The notes below the pieces were generated by a model, which was given only the letters and a program-made list of their open reading frames with translations, had not been told where the DNA came from and ran no database searches. A DNA stretch of 64,000 nt from an uncultured bacterium (GTDB taxonomy: Bacteria > Calescibacteriota > Calescibacteriia > Calescibacteriales > Calescibacteriaceae): contig CALHPK010000007.1 of NCBI GenBank assembly GCA_938036315.1, positions 52,876-116,875 on the forward strand. Reading direction: 5' to 3'. The stretch's first letter is position 1; each line of letters starts with the position of its first letter. Made by a program: the position numbers and the translations under genes. Shown here piece after piece: positions 1-7,927 of the stretch.

Positions 1-2
1 TA

Positions 3-374
3 AACACACCCATCAGCAAAGATCTAGAAAGAATCAGAAAAATCATCCAGAGACTGTTTCGCAAATACTTTGGGAAGGATACATATCTGCTCCTGAGTGC
101 TGAAGAAGAAGTAAATTATGTCATGGAAAAACTTAAAAATTACATAAAGTCACACGGAGGAGATATAAATGTCGTATCAGTAGATGATGAATCTGGCACA
201 GTTGTGGTCTCTATGGGTGGAGCTTGCTCGCTCTGCCCATCTGCTGTAGTGACAATGAAAGCCGGAATAAGAAGATTGCTAAATCAGTTCCTCCCCTGGA
301 TCAAAAAGGTCGAACCAGCAGAAGAACCCAAAGAACCTAAATTTGGCTTCAAACTTGCCCCAAAACCTAATTAA
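3..374 (+). CDS. NifU-like iron-sulfur scaffold domain protein (5' end outside window)
   Basis: The frame is open from the left edge, so the ATG at 123 is probably internal and the gene starts upstream of the window. The C-terminal part has the NifU C-terminal (Nfu) layout: a YIKSHGGDI segment, a VVSMGGACSLCPSA segment carrying the CxxC pair that binds the Fe-S cluster, then VTMKAGIRRLL. The segment before position 123 is charged and helical, with no motif I recognise. The protein ends in a Lys/Pro/Glu-rich tail. Nfu proteins carry Fe-S clusters to apo-enzymes in the cytoplasm. The family call is firm; the full architecture is unknown because the start is missing. Positions 375-601 downstream hold no recognisable gene. 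Confidence 0.75.
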   Translation, partial: NTPISKDLERIRKIIQRLFRKYFGKDTYLLLSAEEEVNYVMEKLKNYIKSHGGDINVVSVDDESGTVVVSMGGACSLCPSAVVTMKAGIRRLLNQFLPWIKKVEPAEEPKEPKFGFKLAPKPN

Positions 375-601
375 CACTTATCAGTCCAAAAACTCTGTAA
401 AATCCTTAAGAAAGGTAACGCTCCTCTTTTCAAACCTTATGATCTCCTCCTTTACCCACCATAATAAGTATAGAAAAAAGATCTTACAACAACCAAGGCA
501 GACCCCAAAACTAAATAGCAAAAAGTTTCACCCTCGATGAACAAAATCAAAAAATCTCTAACTTAAAAAGGCAATAAAAAATCGAGTAAAATTAAAAATC
601 A

Positions 602-1801
602 ATGAAGAAAAATCTCACTCCATTTTGTATCTTAATTCTGCTTTCTTATTGTAGCAAAAATTCAAGCCAACCTACCCCTCCCACAACTCAATTCTTCACT
701 CCCGTTTCATTTCCAATAGAAGTAGGAACAATCAATAACGGAAATCCCTTGTTCTTCTCAAAAAGCACAGATATATTTATAGCATTTGAGAACGGAGACA
801 TATTCCATTTCAACGTGACAGGATATATCAGGAAGTACAAGGAAAATTTTTCTGGCAAACTTGTAGGCATCATAGAAAGTAATCTTATCATTGAAGATGA
901 TCAGAAAATCATCATCCAATCTCCAATAGGAAAAAGGGAAGAAGTGATTTCTATGATTTCTAAAAATACCCTCTTCCACTTTATTTCCGCGTCCAAATTA
1001 GCGTATTACACAGATAAGAAAATAATGTTAAAATATAAAGTTGCAGGCACTTGGACTGAAGAACTTCTCACAGAACTAAACACTGAAAGTGAACCTACAA
1101 AAATTTTCGCAATTGAAGATGATAAGGGGGATTTAATTCTGTTTTGGAATGTCAATGGAGAAAATTACTGGTGGAGATCTGGTCAGCAAGGAATATTAGG
1201 TAGACACATTGAGAAAGAAAGACTTTCATTTTACTACTCCCCGTCTGCAGGCGGATACGTAGCAATAGTAACAAAAGAAACCTTCGGGAGCAAAAAAGAT
1301 ATAAAAGTAATATCAGACAAAGGAGAACTAAAAGATTATCTAATTGAAATTGCAGGTAACACCGCAATAATTATCATCCCTGAGGAAAAGTTCCCAACAA
1401 ATCTTACCATATACGCAGAGTATGAGGTCGTACCCGAAAGGCAAGATGATTTCATCATCTTCAAAACATCAAAAGATATTTACTTTATAGATATACATAA
1501 GGCAGATTTGGGTTTGTGCAAAACTTATCTCGGCAAGTATCACCAGTACTACTTCAAAAGAGAAATGGAGATCCCATATGCTTTATGCGACATCTCTGCT
1601 ACAAGCAACTCTGTATTTTATGCTATATCTTTGAAAACTTTTACAGATTTGGAACTTCTACTTTTCTGGGATTCTTATTTTCTCGGAAGCAAAATATTAC
1701 CGCCTTCTACTATATTCCTGACTATGTTAGAAGGAACTCCTTACATCTACTTAGTCAGAAACTCAAATCATAAAATATATTTAGATGTGTATAAGTGGTA
1801 A
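602..1801 (+). CDS. Putative lipoprotein, unknown function
   Basis: The 399-residue product has a short basic N-terminus, a hydrophobic stretch and a lipobox (LLSYC, Cys17) followed by a Ser/Pro/Thr-rich linker, so it is a predicted lipoprotein. The mature part is rich in short beta strands (repeated F, Y, I, V and D/E/K alternation) and could be a beta-propeller; this is inference, as no family motif was recognised. There is no Shine-Dalgarno, but a TAAAAT hexamer lies at 587-592, nine bases before the ATG, fitting a leaderless start. It is followed by a second lipoprotein of similar size and style (1812-3065), which suggests a surface-protein pair, possibly paralogous. Confidence 0.7.
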   Translation: MKKNLTPFCILILLSYCSKNSSQPTPPTTQFFTPVSFPIEVGTINNGNPLFFSKSTDIFIAFENGDIFHFNVTGYIRKYKENFSGKLVGIIESNLIIEDDQKIIIQSPIGKREEVISMISKNTLFHFISASKLAYYTDKKIMLKYKVAGTWTEELLTELNTESEPTKIFAIEDDKGDLILFWNVNGENYWWRSGQQGILGRHIEKERLSFYYSPSAGGYVAIVTKETFGSKKDIKVISDKGELKDYLIEIAGNTAIIIIPEEKFPTNLTIYAEYEVVPERQDDFIIFKTSKDIYFIDIHKADLGLCKTYLGKYHQYYFKREMEIPYALCDISATSNSVFYAISLKTFTDLELLLFWDSYFLGSKILPPSTIFLTMLEGTPYIYLVRNSNHKIYLDVYKW

Positions 1802-1811
1802 AAATCGTAAT

Positions 1812-3065
1812 ATGATACTTCTCCTTTTATTATTTATCCTTGCATACCAGTCATGTGCTAAAACCACAAATGATCAAGATACTAAAATCAGATTTTACAC
1901 TTTAAGAACAAGCGGACTCTACCCCAAAATATTCAGTTGTATTGGTAAAAAAGAAGCTCTATGTATTTATTTCACCGCTGAAGATGGAACAATAAGATTC
2001 ACACCATTGGAAAGAATAGAGTTAGAGGAAGCTCCCCCTGCTTTCGTACCTGACAAAGGTTTAGCAATTCCTCTTATGTTCTCCGAAAAGATCACTGCAG
2101 TCATCCAAATTTCACAAGATCATATGGCACTTGGATACAGATTGATTTCAGGGGGGACTATAAATCTATCTGAATTCGTATCGTTCGCCTCAGCCAAAAA
2201 TGATGTTCTCCTGTTTGGGGATAACACCTATATAAAAATCGCATCCGAAAACACACAGATGCAAATCCCAAACGACAAAAACAACATAATAACAGATAAA
2301 GAACAAAAAACAATAGAAATAACAGGAAACTGGATGCCATGCTCAGATATTGTCATCACTAAAAAAGGTATCGAAGGAATTGTCTTCTCAAATACATTCT
2401 CAGGTATCCGTTATTTTCTCGTTCAAAGCAATTCGTTATCCACAGAATTTGTTGGTTGGAGAACATTCCAAGAAGACGCAACCTATACAGAATCTAAAAT
2501 ACCATATGTATTTTTAATAACTCTAAGCGAGGAAGCTTATCCATCCGTCGATTCGACAGATATCAATCCTTTATTCCCATTTGGATTTATCGACACAAAA
2601 AATGTATGGTTTTCTATCCAAAGATATGATATCCTACCGCCAAGGATAAAAATCAGGTACGTTGGAACTTCAAGAAAATTCGAACCTATCTGCTCCATAT
2701 CTTCAGACGGATCGAAAACTTTCGTATTTGCAGAAGATAAAACAGGCCTTTACATATTCCAAAGAAAGAGCAGATGGGAGTGGGTTGAAGAAAAAATAAC
2801 AGATAACTCTTACGGCTATCTTAACTCATTCATTTTCAACGGGACACCCTGCGCAATCTTCACGGGTAAAGATAATACTTTAAAGGTAACTTGTAAAATA
2901 AGTGGGGCATGGAAAATAAAAACTATAGACCCAGATGAATTTTCGGGAATAAATCTTTATACGTTTCAAGAAAATTCAAGATTACACATTGTATATAATC
3001 TGATCAGAAGCAAGCCACTTATAAGATATGCACAAATTTACATTGATAGCCTCTTTTCAGAGTGA
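1812..3065 (+). CDS. Putative lipoprotein, unknown function (second of pair)
   Basis: I chose the ATG at 1812 because it gives an immediate lipoprotein signal: MILLLLLFILAYQSC, with Cys15 as the lipidated residue. A longer frame opens at 1785 but places nine polar residues before the signal. The 417-residue protein resembles its upstream neighbour in size and beta-rich composition, and contains Asp/Gly/Ser-rich turns typical of beta-propellers or beta-barrels (inference). No catalytic motif was seen. It starts 10 bases after the preceding stop and ends 10 bases before the SGNH hydrolase, so the group 602-4912 is probably one transcription unit. Confidence 0.68.
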   Translation: MILLLLLFILAYQSCAKTTNDQDTKIRFYTLRTSGLYPKIFSCIGKKEALCIYFTAEDGTIRFTPLERIELEEAPPAFVPDKGLAIPLMFSEKITAVIQISQDHMALGYRLISGGTINLSEFVSFASAKNDVLLFGDNTYIKIASENTQMQIPNDKNNIITDKEQKTIEITGNWMPCSDIVITKKGIEGIVFSNTFSGIRYFLVQSNSLSTEFVGWRTFQEDATYTESKIPYVFLITLSEEAYPSVDSTDINPLFPFGFIDTKNVWFSIQRYDILPPRIKIRYVGTSRKFEPICSISSDGSKTFVFAEDKTGLYIFQRKSRWEWVEEKITDNSYGYLNSFIFNGTPCAIFTGKDNTLKVTCKISGAWKIKTIDPDEFSGINLYTFQENSRLHIVYNLIRSKPLIRYAQIYIDSLFSE

Positions 3066-3075
3066 GGATTAAAAT

Positions 3076-4074
3076 ATGCTCTTTATCACCCATCTGTTAC
3101 TAATCAGTATCTATATATATGACGATATTTTGGGATGGAGAATGGCTCCTAATATTAAAGAATATGCTCCACCGCATCTGGGATTTCCTCAATTTGTCCT
3201 TCAAACTAACTCTGATGGATTTAGAATCCCCCATGAAGCTGATGATATCCCTTTAGAAAAGAAAAGATTAGCCATACTTGGAGATTCAGTCTGCTTAGGA
3301 TATGGACTCAAATTAGAAGAAACAGTAGGTAAGGTAATAGAAACTCTGTCAGAAAACAAAATAATCTCATTGAATATGTCTGTAGTCGGATACTCTACTG
3401 ATCAGCAACTACTCGTACTAGAAAGATATGGGAAAAAATATAAACCTGATTATGTTTTATTTTGCTTGTTTACAAATGATATTACAACTTTACTTGACTC
3501 ATATCCAACTGAGAATGGCAGGGGCAAACCAGTTTTTTCGCTTGAAAACGGTAAGCTTTTGTTAAAAAATGTTCCAGTTGAAGGTAAATCTTTGTATCCT
3601 GATAGATATTATGATATGGTCGAATTCATTTATGGTAAGTACCCTGCTATACTATTCAAAAGGGGAAAAGAATTAAATCGTCTTGAGGTTATCCTTGATC
3701 TACTATCAAAAGAGATATTTAGAAAGTTTATCAGAATCAGGCATAAAAAACTTGTAGATTACTATATTGATCTTCTTTCTGCAATTATTTTGAGAGCAAA
3801 AAACTTCTGCGACGAAATTGGATGTAAGATAATTTTAGCCCTCATCCCGGATTCGAATCAAACTATAGGTAGACTTCCAAACGCAGATATGGTATACAAC
3901 TTGATACACAGAAAAATAAACTTTGTTGATGTGATAAAAATCAAACTATCTTCAAAGGATTTCTTCCCTAAAAATCTCCACCCAAACTCATCTGGTCACA
4001 AAAAAATGGCTGAACAGATATTTCAGGTACTAAAAAACTTACTCAAAGACTATGAAAAAAATAATGGGAATTAA
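3076..4074 (+). CDS. SGNH/GDSL-family hydrolase, surface polysaccharide type
   Basis: SGNH hydrolases are serine esterases or acetylesterases, often acting on sugar O-acetyl groups. Block I is visible as LAILGDSVCLGYG, with the nucleophile at Ser71. Block V appears near the C-terminus as LHPNSSGHKKM, with His302. Before the domain lie DDILGWRMAPN (16-26) and NSDGFR (45-50), a pattern common in SGNH proteins of exopolysaccharide loci. Position 299, usually the Asp of the DxxH motif, is Lys, so the catalytic triad may be a dyad or the Asp may come from elsewhere. The N-terminal 15 residues are hydrophobic and may be a membrane anchor. The 3' end overlaps the following methyltransferase by 23 bases, implying coupling. 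Confidence 0.75.
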   Translation: MLFITHLLLISIYIYDDILGWRMAPNIKEYAPPHLGFPQFVLQTNSDGFRIPHEADDIPLEKKRLAILGDSVCLGYGLKLEETVGKVIETLSENKIISLNMSVVGYSTDQQLLVLERYGKKYKPDYVLFCLFTNDITTLLDSYPTENGRGKPVFSLENGKLLLKNVPVEGKSLYPDRYYDMVEFIYGKYPAILFKRGKELNRLEVILDLLSKEIFRKFIRIRHKKLVDYYIDLLSAIILRAKNFCDEIGCKIILALIPDSNQTIGRLPNADMVYNLIHRKINFVDVIKIKLSSKDFFPKNLHPNSSGHKKMAEQIFQVLKNLLKDYEKNNGN

Positions 4075-4912
4075 AGCTCTTCTGAAAAGATCAAGAAAAA
4101 TGGCTTTTGATAAACTTAAATACAATAGCTCTTACATAAGTGCAAAAGACAAAGAAATAATAATATACAAGGATTTACTCAACACCATAACGAGAAGAAA
4201 AAGAGCAAACTTAACTCTTGATATTGGCTGTGGATATGGAAGGTTCGCAAAATTATTGTCAGATAAAAAAGTGTCAACTACAATAATTTGTGCAGACATA
4301 TCAAAGAATGCGTTAAAATCTTCAATAAAATATCTGAAAAATAGAAAAAATATATTTTTTGTAAATGCTGATGCAGAAAACCTACCATTCAAAAATAATA
4401 TCTTTGACTTAGTACTATGCATAGAAGTCATATCCTACACAGATAACCCAGGTAAAGTCCTCTCTCAGATATACAGAGTAATGAAAGAATACGGTACACT
4501 TCTTATCTCCGTAGAAAATAAATATGGAGGAATAGTCTGTGACCCATATATAAAAAAGAAAGAATTAGAATCTATCATAACTAAAGGAGAAAGAAAAGAT
4601 GTTAAATATTTTACAACTGCTGAACTAGACAAACTTCTCAGAAAAAATGGCTTCAGAGTTATATCTTGCGAAAAATTCGGATTTACATACAGTGGTATCT
4701 TTCAGAGATTTCTTCCTCTGAAACATACAGAGATCCTAAGGCTTGAGAGGATATGCAGAAAAGACAAGGTTTTGTCAGAACTTGGGAGAGGAATATTTTC
4801 TATCTGTTCTGCGGAGCCACCAGTGAACAAAACTACAAAAAGAAAGAAGGCTCTAAATTATTCATACCGGAATTCAAAAATTAAACCTAAAAGAAAATCA
4901 CATTCAAGATAA
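4052..4912 (+). CDS. Class I SAM-dependent methyltransferase
   Basis: The Rossmann-fold motifs are clear: motif I is LTLDIGCGYGRFAKLL (SAM-binding glycine loop), the acidic residue is in TTIICADIS, motif II is NADAENLPFKNNIFDLVLC, and EVISYTDNPGKVLSQIYRVMKEYGTLLISV follows. This is the UbiE/Methyltransf_11 type. The substrate is unknown; the location behind an SGNH hydrolase suggests a glycan or lipid (inference). The C-terminus is strongly basic. The start overlaps the previous gene by 23 bases. The 3' end overlaps the convergent symporter gene by 26 bases, so the last residues of both proteins are read from the same DNA. Confidence 0.8.
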   Translation: MKKIMGIKALLKRSRKMAFDKLKYNSSYISAKDKEIIIYKDLLNTITRRKRANLTLDIGCGYGRFAKLLSDKKVSTTIICADISKNALKSSIKYLKNRKNIFFVNADAENLPFKNNIFDLVLCIEVISYTDNPGKVLSQIYRVMKEYGTLLISVENKYGGIVCDPYIKKKELESIITKGERKDVKYFTTAELDKLLRKNGFRVISCEKFGFTYSGIFQRFLPLKHTEILRLERICRKDKVLSELGRGIFSICSAEPPVNKTTKRKKALNYSYRNSKIKPKRKSHSR

Positions 4913-6575
4913 TAAGAACAACAATAGATACAATAGCCCATAACTCTGGTCTTTTGTGAATAGGGACTTTGACAACTGAATATTTATTAATCTCCTCGGT
5001 TTCTTCTTTATCTTCTTCTAGTCCTCTCACCAGACCTCTCAATTCACTCACTGGTTTTGGCTTAGTAAAAGCTGAGATAACTATGGTAACGATAAATGTC
5101 GCAAGCCATCCCCACCATGCTCTCCATAAATTCAAACTCATCTCGGACGGATTACTATAGAAGGTAATATATTCTGGCGGAATTAGTTTTACTCTCACAC
5201 CCAGAAAAAGAAAAAATGAAACCACCATCCCAACAACTAATCCCCAAAAAGCACCAGACGGAGTAATTCTCTTTGAAAACATACCAAGCAGAATAGTTGC
5301 AAATAAAGGAGCATTAACCCAAGAAAATATTGCCTGAATATAGTCCATAATTGTCGGGAATTTCATAGCCCAATAAGCAGCTACAACTGCTATCAAGATT
5401 CCAACTATAGTGGAAATCCTCCCAACTAAAACTAGTTCTTTCTCTGACGCAGAAGGCCTAAAAAGTGGTTTGTAAATATCTTGAGCAAAAACAGTATTAA
5501 ATGCTGTTATATTTCCTGCTTGCCCAGCCATAAATCCGGCAAGAAGAGCAGTAATCCCCAGACCAATAAGTCCCGGAGTGAAATATCTTGCCATAAGAGC
5601 GGGCAGAGCCGAATCAATGATCAAATTTCCATTCTCATCCTGAAGCAATTGGATTTCGCCTTTTTCGATCATTAAAGCAACCATCATCCCACCGAAGGTA
5701 ACGACAAAAGGAAGAGCAGCCTTGAAGAAAGATGCTATCACGGGAGCGAGCCGAGCCGAATTCATATCAGAGGCAGAAAAAACCCTTTGAATAACCAAAA
5801 AGTCAGTTGTCCAATATCCAAATGAAAGGACAAAAGCAAGCCCTAAAATTATCCCCCAAAAATCTATCCCCATAGGGTTCAGATCGGGAGATGAAATAGA
5901 ACGCCAAAGTGAGGTAACATTCTCGGGAACCTCCTTAAAAAAGGAAAATCCACCAAAATCTAAAATGCCTAAAATCCCAACAAGCACCAGCCCGAACCAC
6001 ACCAGAAAAAACTGGATGACTTCTGTAAAAACCGCTGACATAAGTCCGCCCAACGCTACATATATAGCTACAGTTAGAGCAGAAACCCACATGCTAATAT
6101 GCCAGTTCCACCCTAAAATTATCTTGAATATCAAAGCCATAAGATATATATTCACCCCTGACATAAGGAGTGTCATTATAGCAAATGAAAAAGCATTAAC
6201 AATCCGTGTTCTCTCATCAAACCTAAACTTCAAGTAGGTTGGCACAGAAACTATCTTCTTTTTGTAATAAAACGGCATCATAAATATCCCCAAAAAGAGC
6301 ATAGCAGGAACAGCTCCAATCCAATAAAAGTGAGCAGTAAGTATCCCGTATTTGACCGAAGCACCGGTCCAACCTAATATTTCAAGAGAGCCAAGATTAG
6401 CAGAAAGGAAAGCAAAAGCGGTAACCCACGCGGAGTTTCTCCTCCCAGCTAGAAAAAAATCCTCTTGGCCTCCAGTCCATCTTCTCAGATAAAACCCAAC
6501 CCCCAATATAAGAACAAAATAAATAAAAATAATTAGCCAATCAACAAACTTCAACTCAATCAACATTGTTTCCAT
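4887..6575 (-). CDS. Sodium:solute symporter (SSS family)
   Basis: This is a polytopic inner-membrane transporter of the sodium/solute symporter family (SGLT/PutP relatives). Visible hallmarks are GVGFYLRR and GGQEDFFLAGRR after the first helix, AFLSANLGSLEILGWTGA in the helix 1/2 region, and the conserved GLGITALLAGFMAGQAGNITAFNTVFAQDIYKPLF segment. About 13-14 hydrophobic helices can be read. The ATG at 6575 is preferred because it lies 7 nt behind a TAAATT hexamer; the frame also has an upstream TTG at 6626. The motif set fits the sugar or inositol branch as well as others, so no substrate is assigned. Confidence 0.85.
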   Translation of the reverse strand: METMLIELKFVDWLIIFIYFVLILGVGFYLRRWTGGQEDFFLAGRRNSAWVTAFAFLSANLGSLEILGWTGASVKYGILTAHFYWIGAVPAMLFLGIFMMPFYYKKKIVSVPTYLKFRFDERTRIVNAFSFAIMTLLMSGVNIYLMALIFKIILGWNWHISMWVSALTVAIYVALGGLMSAVFTEVIQFFLVWFGLVLVGILGILDFGGFSFFKEVPENVTSLWRSISSPDLNPMGIDFWGIILGLAFVLSFGYWTTDFLVIQRVFSASDMNSARLAPVIASFFKAALPFVVTFGGMMVALMIEKGEIQLLQDENGNLIIDSALPALMARYFTPGLIGLGITALLAGFMAGQAGNITAFNTVFAQDIYKPLFRPSASEKELVLVGRISTIVGILIAVVAAYWAMKFPTIMDYIQAIFSWVNAPLFATILLGMFSKRITPSGAFWGLVVGMVVSFFLFLGVRVKLIPPEYITFYSNPSEMSLNLWRAWWGWLATFIVTIVISAFTKPKPVSELRGLVRGLEEDKEETEEINKYSVVKVPIHKRPELWAIVSIVVLIILNVIFF

Positions 6576-6687
6576 ATTTCTCAATTTAACATCTGAAATT
6601 AAAATTTTCGTAAACCTCAAATTCAAATCTTTATCTAAAGCTTAAGTTTTTTCCTAACATTCCGATCTTTTCATATTGGGGTGAAGG

Positions 6688-6714
6688 TTCTTTCCTCTGA
6701 AAAGGGGGAAAGAG
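6688..6714 (+). promoter_or_regulatory. Hairpin sequestering the Shine-Dalgarno of the zinc-ribbon gene
   Basis: The arms 6688-6697 and 6705-6714 form ten base pairs, two of them G-U, around a 7-nt loop. The 3' arm contains the GGGGGAAAG that serves as ribosome binding site for the ATG at 6718. When folded, the ribosome site would be closed. Such a structure could be a thermosensor, a protein-binding autoregulatory site or chance. It is seen in sequence only. Confidence 0.4.
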
Positions 6715-6717
6715 CCA

Positions 6718-6957
6718 ATGAAGTGTGTAAGATGTGGAGGATTAGTTGTATCTGACTTTATAATGACTTATGAAGGAGGCCTAAACCTTCTAAAATGTAC
6801 CTTATGCGGAAGAATTACTGATACTCTTTGCGAAATCAATAGAGCAAATCCACCGAGACCGCCAGAGAGAAGAGGAAGAAAACCAAACTTCGCGCTAAAA
6901 GAAATTAAAAGAAAACTTATATCTAGAAGAAGAAGAAAAATCTTCGCCAGCAATTAA
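6718..6957 (+). CDS. Small zinc-ribbon protein
   Basis: This 79-residue basic protein has two CxxC pairs: CVRCGG at the N-terminus and CTLCGR near residue 33, spaced as a zinc ribbon. It ends in a strongly basic tail (RRGRKPNF, then KRKLISRRRRK), suggesting nucleic-acid binding. A good Shine-Dalgarno (GGGGGAAAG) lies upstream but inside a hairpin. Similar small double-CxxC proteins occur in many uncultured bacteria without known function. The neighbours (symporter, epimerase) give no functional hint. It is probably a real gene, given the SD and the composition. Confidence 0.65.
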   Translation: MKCVRCGGLVVSDFIMTYEGGLNLLKCTLCGRITDTLCEINRANPPRPPERRGRKPNFALKEIKRKLISRRRRKIFASN

Positions 6958-7012
6958 ACAACTAAAAACAGAAATTAGCGCGTAGTCTCTAAAAATATTT
7001 AAAATTTGAGTT

Positions 7013-7927
7013 ATGATAATAATCTCTGGCGGAACAGGACTTATAGGAAGAAACATTCTAAAAAGATTAGAAAACGAGAGAATAATCCTTATAACACGCA
7101 GCAAAGAAAAAGCAGAAAAAATTATAGGCAACCTTAAATCAGATATAGAATTTTTAGACTGGACTGAAATTCTTGAAGAAAGATGGATACAAAAAATAAG
7201 AACAGAAAAAGAAAAAATAATAATTAATCTCGCTGGCGAAAATATAGGAAGTCCCTGGAGATCTCCAAATAAAAAACTTAATGTGCTGAGAAGCAGAATT
7301 GAATCAACAGAAAGAATCGTCTACCTAGCCAACAACATAAATGCTCATAACCTTATAAACGCTTCAGCAATAGGATACTATGGAGATACAGGAGAAGAAG
7401 AAAAAGACGAAAACTCTCCGCCGGGGAACATGTTCCTTTCTGATGTCTGTGTGAAGTGGGAAAATGAAGCCAAAAAATCCAAAACCCCACTCACAATAAC
7501 AAGAATAGGAGTTGTTATATCAAAAGAGGCAAAAATAATAACATCCTCCCTAACTCCATTTTTTGTAATCAATCCATTCGGAAAAGGAGAAAATTACATC
7601 TCATGGATACACATTGAAGACCTCACCGAAATTTTCTTAAAGTGTATGAAAAATGAGATAGGTATCAGTGGCAAAACAAAAATTATAAACTGCGTAGCCC
7701 CACAGTATACTAAAGCAAAAGAGTTCATAAAAACCATAGCTAAAATAAAGAAGAAGCCAATCTTAAACATACCTCAGTTTATACTAGAAGTTATCCTCGG
7801 AAAAGATTTCGTCTCAGAAACAATAAAAGTAAGTCAAAAAATAAAATCAATATACCTTCAGAACAATTTTAAATTCAAGTTCCCAGGAATAAAAGAGGCA
7901 TTAGAAAACATCCTATCGCGAAGCTAA
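7013..7927 (+). CDS. TIGR01777-family NAD(P)-dependent epimerase (YfcH/SulA-like)
   Basis: This is an extended short-chain dehydrogenase-like protein. The N-terminal nucleotide-binding loop is GGTGLIG. The family signature appears as NASAIGYYGDTGEEEKDE, with the Y-Y-G-D of the TIGR01777 group. SYxWIHxxDL is seen as ISWIHIEDL, and the C-terminal DUF1731-like region as NIPQFILEVILGKD. The substrate is unknown in all bacteria I know of. There is no Shine-Dalgarno; TAAAAT at 7000-7005 lies 7 nt before the ATG, a leaderless pattern. The last 15 bases overlap the convergent lon gene. Confidence 0.85.
   Translation: MIIISGGTGLIGRNILKRLENERIILITRSKEKAEKIIGNLKSDIEFLDWTEILEERWIQKIRTEKEKIIINLAGENIGSPWRSPNKKLNVLRSRIESTERIVYLANNINAHNLINASAIGYYGDTGEEEKDENSPPGNMFLSDVCVKWENEAKKSKTPLTITRIGVVISKEAKIITSSLTPFFVINPFGKGENYISWIHIEDLTEIFLKCMKNEIGISGKTKIINCVAPQYTKAKEFIKTIAKIKKKPILNIPQFILEVILGKDFVSETIKVSQKIKSIYLQNNFKFKFPGIKEALENILSRS

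Noticed and set aside
343-540. 65-codon frame after the NifU-like gene
   Set aside because: Overlaps the NifU-like coding region in another frame, has no Shine-Dalgarno and reads as low-complexity Lys/Asn/Ser text.
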